Shown: piece after piece, positions 1-6,100 of the stretch
Layout of the letters: each line of letters starts with the position of its first letter
How positions within the stretch are numbered: the first letter of the stretch is position 1
Assembly (NCBI GenBank): GCA_016866585.1
Contig: VGMB01000063.1
Span: 1-7,912 of the forward strand
DNA: 7,912 nt
Reading direction: 5' to 3'
Source of the DNA: Chlamydiota bacterium
GTDB lineage: Bacteria; Chlamydiota; Chlamydiia; Chlamydiales; Rhabdochlamydiaceae
Position numbers and translations under genes: made by a program
The notes under the pieces: generated by a model
What the model was told of the DNA's origin: nothing
Seen by the model: only the letters and a program-made list of their open reading frames with translations
The model's database searches: none

Positions 1-406
1 CAAAAAATGAAAAAAGTGACGCTGCTAAAATCCGAGGAGTCTGTGACAATATGGTATAGTAGGAGTCATGAGTTGTATCAAAAGAATTAGGGATGTAAAG
101 TAAGTGAATTTTTGAGATTGCAGCAAAAAATATCATTAATAAAAAACTTGCTACGGCGGCTTTTTTAGCTATTTTTGCCCCATAATATTCTTGCATCAGA
201 TTGAGCCCAAGTGTTCCTGATATGACGAATACATCACAGCATGTGATAGATAGGGAAAAACAAGTAATTTGTTTTAAAACAAATAAATTGGCAAATATTG
301 CCTGTGAGCATATGAGAGCAAAAAGTGCATATTTACCTAATCTTAGGGAGATCAGAGTAAAAATAAGCACTACGAATATGTGTGAAATAAATAGATACTC
401 GTTCAT
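1..406 (-). CDS. yhhQ: Queuosine precursor transporter, YhhQ/VUT (DUF165) family, 5' part; runs off the left edge
   Basis: An open minus-strand frame starts at ATG 406-404 and continues to base 1, giving 135 residues of an integral membrane protein; the C-terminal part is outside the window. Seen: hydrophobic segments at about residues 5-21, 26-45, 54-71 and 84-105, with a family-like block ANLFVLKQ (39-46), an acidic D58, LGLNLMQEYYG (66-76), and IHLLYIP (100-106) followed by TPRILAASL (123-131). This pattern is that of COG1738/YhhQ proteins, which are usually about 220-230 residues long and import queuine or preQ0/preQ1 across the inner membrane for queuosine modification of tRNA. The start is fixed by an in-frame TAA at 418-416 just upstream; no clear Shine-Dalgarno sequence precedes it. 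Cysteines are frequent (C33, C49, C56, C57). It has its own promoter and lies downstream of the glycosyltransferase terminator, so it is probably a separate transcription unit. Family assignment is from recalled motifs. Confidence 0.82.
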   Translation of the reverse strand, partial: MNEYLFISHIFVVLIFTLISLRLGKYALFALICSQAIFANLFVLKQITCFSLSITCCDVFVISGTLGLNLMQEYYGAKIAKKAAVASFLLMIFFAAISKIHLLYIPNSFDTTHDSYYTILSQTPRILAASLFSFF

Positions 407-435
407 ATATTTGTTTTAATACATTTGGAGTGGAA

Positions 436-464
436 ATTCTAACAATCATCCCTTTAAAGGTAAA
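436..464 (-). promoter_or_regulatory. Sigma70-like promoter of the yhhQ-type gene
   Basis: On the minus strand a -35 box TTTACC (464-459, 4/6 to consensus) and a -10 box TAGAAT (441-436, 5/6) are separated by exactly 17 bp. Transcription would begin near 429, leaving a leader of about 22 nt before the ATG at 406. The spacer contains the palindrome CCTTTAAAGG (451-460). Function is inferred from spacing and match only. Confidence 0.5.
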
Positions 465-487
465 GAAATATGAATAGTTTATTTTAA

Positions 488-526
488 TAAAACTCTTTTA
501 ATTCGCTTGGAATTAAAAGAGTTTTA
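488..526 (-). terminator. Intrinsic terminator of the glycosyltransferase gene
   Basis: A perfect inverted repeat, AAAACTCTTTTAATT at 489-503 and its complement at 511-525, extends by one more pair at 488/526 and by C504-G510, leaving a 5-nt loop. It begins a few bases after the TAA stop (531-529) of the minus-strand glycosyltransferase. The 3' arm on that strand ends in GAGTTTT followed by an AT-rich tail, so it can act as an intrinsic terminator. It is nearly symmetric and could also stop transcription arriving from the left on the plus strand. Confidence 0.75.
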
Positions 527-528
527 AT

Positions 529-1398
529 TTAATTAGTTTCAAAAGAAAGGTTTTGAACTCTTTTATATTTCGGAAGACTTTTTATGTGCTCTTGTATAGT
601 CAGGCTTTCTTCGGATTCGGATGAGACTGCGGTATTGCGGAGATACATAATTTCTCCGATGAAGCGGGAATGTTTTCCAGACATCTCAAGCATCGGTATT
701 ATTATGGCTATAGGGTTAGAAGCTGGTAAAAAGCCGCCCTTATAGCAAAGATCTTCTTTTCTTATTTGTTTGAACAAACCTGCGTAAAAGGAGTTGAAGT
801 AGCTAGAGGAGATCTCTTGCTTTCTGAAGCTATTATTGAAAATAACACGTTTAGCTATTGGCTTGTTATTTTGATTTTTTTGTTTATAGCTTGGATAATC
901 TAAGTAATTTCCGTAGGTCAGCCATGTAGGGGATGTCGAATAAATTTTATTGAGCTTGTTTAGAACCTTTTCATGGGAAATAAAGTCAACTCCATCTAGC
1001 AATACAACGATTTCATGGTCTGCGCAGTTTTGTATTGCTTTGTGCATTGATTCAAAAGATACAAAATCGTCATCATTATGAACGATTAGAAATCTTTCCC
1101 TTCCAAAGTTTTCCTGGATTTCCAGAATCCGTTGGTTTGCAGATTCATTACTTAGGTATATTATACGAAAATTTTTATAATTTTGGCTGACAACAGAGTG
1201 TATACTTTTCTCTATAAATGGATTGTTGTCCCTGCCAACGATGACAACAACAAAAGGCTTTTCATTGATAATATCAATTTTTTTTGCAGGGTATCTGCTA
1301 TTTTTTTGTTCATTGTATATGTCATAGATTTTCACACACCCAAAACCAAGAGCAAAAACTGTAGATAATTGTAACACTCTTTTCAAAAAAAATTTCAT
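529..1398 (-). CDS. Signal-anchored glycosyltransferase, GT2/GT-A-like, with altered DxD motif
   Basis: A 289-residue protein. Residues 1-7 are basic and 8-22 hydrophobic (signal anchor or uncleaved signal peptide), so the catalytic domain probably sits on the membrane. Residues 48-140 look like a GT-A nucleotide-sugar domain: PFVVVIVGRDNNPFIEKSI, then SVVSQNYKNFRIIYLSNES (68-86), then a helix and VVLLDGVDF (131-139) where family members normally read LDGDDxF. Further blocks are TWLTYGNY (158-165), FNSFYAGLFKQIRKEDL (201-217) and IPMLEMSGKHSRFI (234-247). The third position of the DxD is V137 and an acidic residue I would expect before the IPMLEM block is absent, so activity is uncertain. I chose the ATG at 1398 because AAAGGA lies 5 nt before it and the likely transcription start (about 1420) is downstream of the alternative ATG at 1440, which would add 14 residues. 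Acceptor and sugar cannot be told. A terminator follows directly. Confidence 0.78.
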   Translation of the reverse strand: MKFFLKRVLQLSTVFALGFGCVKIYDIYNEQKNSRYPAKKIDIINEKPFVVVIVGRDNNPFIEKSIHSVVSQNYKNFRIIYLSNESANQRILEIQENFGRERFLIVHNDDDFVSFESMHKAIQNCADHEIVVLLDGVDFISHEKVLNKLNKIYSTSPTWLTYGNYLDYPSYKQKNQNNKPIAKRVIFNNSFRKQEISSSYFNSFYAGLFKQIRKEDLCYKGGFLPASNPIAIIIPMLEMSGKHSRFIGEIMYLRNTAVSSESEESLTIQEHIKSLPKYKRVQNLSFETN

Positions 1399-1403
1399 AT
1401 CTT

Positions 1404-1409
1404 TCCTTT
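1404..1409 (-). promoter_or_regulatory. Ribosome binding site that decides the glycosyltransferase start
   Basis: AAAGGA on the minus strand (1409-1404) ends 5 nt before the ATG at 1398-1396. No comparable site precedes the in-frame ATG at 1440, so the shorter product beginning MKFFLKR is preferred; it also puts the basic n-region and hydrophobic core of the membrane anchor at the very N-terminus. Confidence 0.7.
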
Positions 1410-1426
1410 GTAAGAAATTTCGAGGA

Positions 1427-1455
1427 AGGATACACCACAAGGTTTGTCAATTCAA
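1427..1455 (-). promoter_or_regulatory. Candidate promoter of the glycosyltransferase gene
   Basis: On the minus strand TTGAAT (1455-1450, 4/6 to the -35 consensus) and TATCCT (1432-1427, 4/6 to the -10 consensus) are 17 bp apart. The predicted start at about 1420 would leave a leader of about 22 nt, like that predicted for the yhhQ-type gene. A perfect TTGACA overlaps it (1450-1445) but has no good -10 at the right distance. Confidence 0.4.
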
Positions 1456-1600
1456 GTCTTAATTCCAAGCTTGGGATGAGAAATTTTAAATATAGTGTGC
1501 ATCCAGAGGGAAATGGAATTAATTAAGAATATCTTCAGATTTTTCTTAGGATGAAAAATGAAATGAATATGAAAAAAACACAAGGGTTTTTAAAGAATTA

Positions 1601-1630
1601 ATTACATTTTCAAGCCAATAGAAGTATAAT
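1601..1630 (+). promoter_or_regulatory. Sigma70-like promoter of the marC-family gene
   Basis: A perfect -10 hexamer TATAAT (1625-1630) lies 18 bp after ATTACA (1601-1606, 4/6 to the -35 consensus). Transcription would start near 1637, giving a leader of about 107 nt before the ATG at 1744. I see no convincing stable fold in this leader; a second promoter nearer the gene cannot be excluded. Confidence 0.5.
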
Positions 1631-1743
1631 TAAAACGATGGGATTTTAAATTTAATATTTTTGTTGTTTGTCCTCTAAATTGGATTTCTCTTTTTTTTGA
1701 AGCTGCATCGTGGTATTTTTTCTTTTTATTAAAAGGAATTCGT

Positions 1744-2376
1744 ATGGATTTTGGAGATTTTATCAAATTTTACATATCTCTTCTTGTCGTTTGCAACCCA
1801 TTTTCAGCTATTCCAGCGGTAATTGGTTTTACGAAAAATAGAAGTCACGAAGAGAAGAACAGAACAAGCCTTGTAACAAGCATTTCTGTTGCTGTCATTT
1901 TTTTAGTTTCGATTTGGATGGGAAAACCACTTCTTGATTTTTTTGATATCAGAATTTCTGCGTTCCAGTTAGCTGGTGGGTTTGTTTTGTTACTTCTTTC
2001 TTTATCTCTATTGAATGCCGAAGAAAGCCCAATTCAAAAGGACTCAGAAGATTCTAAGGAAGGAAAGAAAAGAAGCTCTTTTGCAGTCGTTCCTCTAGCT
2101 ATACCAATAATAGCAGGACCTGGAGCTATATCAACAGCTATCGTGTTTAATGCAAGCTACGTTGGTGTGTTCAATAAAATGATCATGTCAGTATCAGGCC
2201 TGCTCGTTGCTGTTTCCATATATCTATGTCTGCATTTTTCCACTAAATTGGAAAGACTTCTCGGCAGCAACGGTATAAACATCATGGGAAGGATAGGTGG
2301 ATTGATTTTGGCGGCGATTGCTGTTGAGACCATGTCCAAAGGAGCTATCGCACTATTCCCAGGTCTGGCGGGTTAG
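1744..2376 (+). CDS. MarC family (UPF0056) integral membrane protein
   Basis: A complete 210-residue protein, the usual length for the MarC/YchE/YhgN family. Six hydrophobic segments are visible at about residues 7-29, 44-62, 70-91, 113-135, 146-165 and 178-197, with a polar, lysine- and acid-rich loop at 92-112. Family hallmarks are NPFSAIP (18-24), AGGFVLLLLSLSLL (77-90), IPIIAGPGAISTAIVF (120-135) and NIMGRIGGLILAAIAVE (179-195). The start is supported by AAAAGGA ending 6 nt before the ATG. The family lies in the inner membrane; its substrate is not established, and the original link to multiple antibiotic resistance in E. coli was not upheld, so no function should be read from the name. 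It is transcribed alone, divergently from the glycosyltransferase, and a long hairpin begins 5 nt after its stop. Confidence 0.9.
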   Translation: MDFGDFIKFYISLLVVCNPFSAIPAVIGFTKNRSHEEKNRTSLVTSISVAVIFLVSIWMGKPLLDFFDIRISAFQLAGGFVLLLLSLSLLNAEESPIQKDSEDSKEGKKRSSFAVVPLAIPIIAGPGAISTAIVFNASYVGVFNKMIMSVSGLLVAVSIYLCLHFSTKLERLLGSNGINIMGRIGGLILAAIAVETMSKGAIALFPGLAG

Positions 2377-2381
2377 TTTAA

Positions 2382-2431
2382 ATCTAGAGATCGTTTTATA
2401 CTTTGGTTAAAGTATGGAACTATCTCTGGAT
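2382..2431 (+). terminator. Long hairpin directly after the marC-family gene, possible terminator
   Basis: Bases 2382-2404 pair with 2409-2431 around a GGTT loop: 22 of 23 positions pair, with three G-U wobbles and one C/T mismatch (2392/2421). It starts 5 nt after the TAG stop at 2374-2376. Its place suggests transcript 3'-end formation or protection, but no U-tract follows the stem (only a CTTTT about 17 nt later), so it is not a textbook intrinsic terminator. Confidence 0.5.
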
Positions 2432-2487
2432 AGTGAGCTAGTATCATTCTTTTAAGGAAATATCTAAACTTTGAGGGTAATCTTAGA

Positions 2488-2975
2488 ATGCATGCTAAGA
2501 ATTTTAGACTTGAGCAAGAAGCTAGGAATATGCTCTCGATGCATGGGATAGACGTGCCTTCAAGACTATCGATGATGCCTGCGATTTCAAACTAGGTTTT
2601 CAGATAATGCATTAAGGATTGTGTATAAAGATCCATTAAATAACTCACTTTATGATCGAAAAAGTTGTCGAGATATTCTTTCAAAATCGGGAATAGAAGA
2701 ATGTACTCATCCTCGAAAAAACATTAGAATTCAGAAAGAAACTTAATTTGAAGTCAGGGATGATGCTTTAAAATTCATTCAAATATTTGGCAATGATCGA
2801 GATGCCTTAGATCTATGTAAAAGCTTTCAAGTTGTCATCAAAGAAGTCTTGCAGTAACAGCTTTTCCAGATTCAAAGGTCTATTCGGAGATCGTCTTATG
2901 AATAAGAAATTTTCAAATCTTGAAAATGAAATTGTTTTTAAATGCCATGCTTTGAACAAGATGCTCAGCGCTTAA
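2488..2975 (+). pseudogene. IS5-family transposase pseudogene, internally deleted and frameshifted
   Basis: Pieces of a DDE transposase can be read in order in different frames. An open frame 2488-2595 (35 codons, containing AKNFRLEQ) may be the N-terminus, uncertainly. From 2585, FQTRFSDNALRIVY matches the N-terminal helix region of IS903-type enzymes, then jumps to LYDRKSCRDILSKSGI and HPRKNIR, equivalent to the DGAYDT...IPPRKNAR block, so about half the protein, including the first catalytic Asp, is missing. After stops at 2744 and 2855 and a frame change, CHQRSLAVTAF (2833-2865) matches the YHRRSLAETAF signature, and one more frameshift leads to SRFKGLFGDRL...KCHALNKM ending at TAA 2973-2975. 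The catalytic Asp of DGAYD is Asn (2642-2644) and the catalytic Glu is Val (GTA, 2854-2856). Clearly dead. Alignment is from memory of the family. Confidence 0.75.
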
Positions 2976-3019
2976 GTTTTAAAAAATATTTAAATCCTCG
3001 CAGAGGAACAACTTTATTT

Positions 3020-3039
3020 GGATTTTTTCAACAACGTCC
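3020..3039 (-). repeat. Probable right terminal inverted repeat of the IS remnant
   Basis: Read inward from the right end (minus strand) the sequence is GGACGTTGTTGAAAAAATCC, close to the IS903 terminal repeat as I recall it (GGCTTTGTTGAATAAATC) apart from one extra base and a few changes. Its distance from the transposase stop fits the family. No left partner was found. Confidence 0.5.
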
Positions 3040-3063
3040 TGCTGAAGTTTGCTGAATTGTGAG

Positions 3064-3092
3064 TTTTCAAGTGAATATTATGTTATTATAGG
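3064..3092 (+). promoter_or_regulatory. Weak candidate promoter of the giant gene
   Basis: TTTTCA (3064-3069, 4/6) and TATAGG (3087-3092, 4/6) are 17 bp apart, pointing to a start near 3099 and a leader of about 74 nt. Better -10-like hexamers TATTAT occur at 3076-3081 and 3084-3089 but without a well placed -35. The stretch 3040-3172 holds no gene; it contains a nine-T tract (3113-3121) and the hairpin at 3130-3155. Confidence 0.28.
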
Positions 3093-3129
3093 TTTTTGTA
3101 AATGCAATTTTGTTTTTTTTTAAGATGGA

Positions 3130-3155
3130 AACCTCTTTATATTAATAAAGAGGTT
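3130..3155 (+). promoter_or_regulatory. Perfect 11-bp leader hairpin holding the Shine-Dalgarno-like sequence of the giant gene
   Basis: AACCTCTTTAT (3130-3140) and ATAAAGAGGTT (3145-3155) pair perfectly around an ATTA loop. The 3' arm contains AAAGAGG, the only good Shine-Dalgarno-like run before the ATG at 3173, but 19 nt away. No U-tract follows on the plus strand, and on the minus strand the stem is followed by A rather than T residues, so it is not a terminator either way. A role in translation control is inference. Confidence 0.4.
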
Positions 3156-3172
3156 GAGCTATTATCATTTAT

Positions 3173-6100
3173 ATGAAATCACTTACTAATAAAAATTATA
3201 AAGAAAGAGATCATTTTGCATCTTGGTCTGTAGTAGCTAATAATACATCAGATTGTCAGGTGCTTTTAGACAATCACCGCACACAGCGTGTTTTTAGTGT
3301 GTTGTCTAAAGATTTGCTTTTAAAATCAAGAAGTACAGGGCTTTTTCAGGGTGAGACTAAAACGGTAGATCTAATTTACGCTCTGTTTAAAAGCTTCTGT
3401 GCTATGGATTATTTTGCAAAATCTAAAGAACTTGAAAAAATTTCAGACATTAGTTCAACTCGTGTATTTGAACGTGTTACCGGATTTTCTATACGAGGTA
3501 GTTATGTTAGCTCTATACTCATGGATCTTGTTTGCGCTTCTGATTTAGATACCGTTTTAAAATTGCCTATTGATTCCTCTTGGTTTTTACCAACCACCTC
3601 AAGTAAACCTCGTTTTGATGTTAGGAGTTTTTGTATAGGATCAACGCTTTTAGCGTTAAAAAGTCTTTTTCCTGATCAAATCGGAGAGCTCGTAATATCT
3701 AAAGATGTTAGTTCTGGTAGTTGTTTGTTCAGCTTTGATAAAAGCTGTAAAAAAATCATAGATTATGCGACAGGCATATTTACCAATTTTTGCGTCATCC
3801 AAGATAATTCCAAGTGTATCTTAAGTTTTCCATCTCATGACGAGGGTCTTGAATTGGATGTTACCATTCAATTTTTATCATCAAAACCTCAAAATGTTCT
3901 AAATGAAGAATCTGGAGTAAATTTATCGAACGACTCCTGTTCATTTGTGCATGATGCTCTGGAAATTTTAGTCCCCTTTTCCTATTCTAAGGTCGATAAT
4001 TTCGCCAAAATATATTTTTCTTCATTATTTGGTTTTACTATTTCAGATATTGAACACTACCTTCACTCGAAGCAAATTAAAATCATTAATCCAACCATGT
4101 ATCAGGGAGTAATAAGAACAGTTTACGAGGTCTGCAAGGGAAGAACTCTTTGCATGGAAGAGGGCAAGGATTATCAATCTAAAATCATATGTCAAATAAT
4201 TGAGTCGTCTGCGAAGAGTGATGTTTATTTGGATTTTTTACATAAATTTGTTGTGAAAAAATCAAACGACAAGCCCTTCTTTTTACATATGTTTTTAAAT
4301 TTAGCTCATTTGATTTTAACCATTAAGGAAAATATTCAAAGTGAAGATGCCTCTGAACTTTCTATTTATGAACCATTAGTCGATAGATTAATTGCCGCTA
4401 TAAATGCAGAAGCTAAAAAAGAGCGTTTTTTGGAAAATATACCAGTTCATCTAAAGATGATCTGCAATTTTGAATTTCCTGTTAACTTGTTCGGGCCTAT
4501 ATCAAGGCTCAAAACACACTTAGGAGACTTTCAAGACGCGCGCATAGTATCTTCACAAAACGGTAAAATGAGGATTGCTGGGCTTCCTGATAAAAAATAT
4601 GGTTACGTTATCAGTAATCAAGCTACATTATCTCGGATTAAAGAAGATGTGAATTTTTTGAAAACAGAGATGGGAGATAATTCGTTCCAAGACTTTTTTT
4701 CAATCTTTAAAGAGCCTTTTCGTTCTTTGAACTGCTGTGAAGATGAGTTGGTGGTTTTGCTTTATTACTACAGGCTTTTTAAGATGCCTAAAGAACAGTT
4801 GGTAGTAACAGATCAGTTTTTTTTAAACTGGGTTGAGTTTGTTGTTGTTTCTGAACGTTATTCTGATGTGTTAGACTCTATGGGATTTATCGAAAATATT
4901 CTTTGTTTTTTTAACGAAAATAAAGAATTGCTTTTTGATAATCCAGGTCATTTAGATTGTTTTTTGAGTTTGATTTCAAAAGAAAATTCTTTGTATCTAC
5001 ATGATTCTAAGCCATCAATACTAAGTGTTTTTTTTCATTTTGTATCTATTTTTGGGTCTGGAAGTCTACGTGGTTTTATTACAAATCATGATCGTTCTGT
5101 TGAAAAACAAATAACTCTTAAAAAGGATATCATTGAAATCCTCACTAAACAAGAGATAAAACAAAACAATATATACCCCACTGCTATAGAATTATTACGT
5201 TCTGTCTCCTATGACTACACCGAGAGTCAAGTGTGCGTCCTTGTTGAATTTTTTAAAATATTTTTTGCATCGGGTGCTATTCAATCGTTAGACCAAAATG
5301 ATGTAGATAAGTTGAAGTCTGTGTTTTTTTCATTGATAGATGCTGGTCTAAGCGAGCAGAATTTTAATCACGCTTTTGCTGATTCTAATGAAAATAATTT
5401 AGATCTAGATTCATTGATATTTAGAGATGTATATACATATTATTATCAAAGACTTGGGTCGATAGATAGGCGAAAATTCATTTGTAGCGCTGTTGTGGCA
5501 GGGAATGTCAAACTTTTAGAGAGAGCCGCTACATTAGATAAAGAGTTGTATGTTGTAACAATTATAGATTTTATTAAGAAATCAAAACAGACTGAGATAG
5601 CTATTCAATTACAGCTAAAATCTCAACTACTGACTCGAGAACTGCTTGCTGCTCCGCTGTGGCTTTGCGCTCTACAAGAGATTAATCCTGACATTGCTTT
5701 TTCATTTTTGAAAAACATACCTGATCATTACACCTATCCGATGTCTTCTGAAGCTTTGTCTAATGCTTTAACTACAAAAACAATTTTTGGAATCAAGTGC
5801 TTAGTATATACTCCATTAGGGTTGGGTCAACATCTGTACAATCATCATAAAATTCTTGTATTAAAATGTATCGAAAGATCAGTTAATAAAATTCCAAAAA
5901 GTGATATTCCCAGATGGGTTGATTTTTTCGAGAAATTGGATGTGCAAGAAGGACCTGAAGAGCTTTTGAATGCATCTTTATCTATAATAGATCAAATAGA
6001 TGATTTGAATATTTGTGTACACTTGTGTGAAAAAGTGATTTTAAATATAAAAAATAACTTCAAAAAAAACCCCTCTCATGCTGTTAATTTGTACAGTTCT

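Larger units (their letters stand above)
1399..1743. other. Divergent intergenic region between glycosyltransferase and marC-family genes
   Basis: 345 bp of AT-rich DNA separate the two divergent starts. It holds the leader and promoter of the glycosyltransferase gene, a 10-bp palindrome CCAAGCTTGG at 1465-1474, the marC-family promoter at 1601-1630 and its long leader with an eight-T tract at about 1691-1698. A 16-codon open frame at 1551-1601 has no properly spaced ribosome site and is not called as a gene. Confidence 0.7.
2488..3039 (+). mobile_element. Decayed IS5-family (IS903-like) insertion sequence remnant
   Basis: This stretch carries remains of an IS903-like transposase followed, 44 nt after the last readable stop (2975), by a sequence resembling the IS903 right terminal repeat (3020-3039). 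About 550 bp remain against roughly 1.05 kb for a complete IS903-type element. No matching left terminal repeat is visible between the marC-family stop and 2488, so the left limit is arbitrary and target-site duplications cannot be tested. The element cannot be mobile. Confidence 0.7.

Noticed and set aside
201..419. Plus-strand open frame of 72 codons
   Set aside because: It lies antisense within and just beyond the yhhQ-type gene, whose translation shows clear transporter motifs; the plus-strand peptide has no recognisable features.
1183..1368. Plus-strand open frame of 61 codons
   Set aside because: It is antisense to the N-terminal part of the glycosyltransferase, including its membrane anchor and first GT-A block; it is a shadow.
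1399..1440. 14-residue N-terminal extension of the glycosyltransferase
   Set aside because: No ribosome site precedes ATG 1440, the inner ATG has AAAGGA at 5 nt, and the likely promoter would start transcription inside the extension.
1551..1601. 16-codon open frame beginning MKNEMNMKK
   Set aside because: The AGG before it abuts the ATG, it precedes the proposed marC-family transcription start, and it is made of A-rich low-complexity codons.
2157..2339. Minus-strand open frame of 60 codons
   Set aside because: It is antisense to the C-terminal half of the marC-family gene, which carries the family motifs.
2432..2487. Left terminal repeat of the IS remnant
   Set aside because: No sequence resembling the right-end repeat (with its GTTGTTGAA core) is present between the marC-family stop and the first transposase fragment; the left end seems lost.
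3130..3155. The leader hairpin as an intrinsic terminator
   Set aside because: The stem is not followed by a T-run in either direction; the nine-T tract at 3113-3121 is on the wrong side for the plus strand and reads as A on the minus strand.
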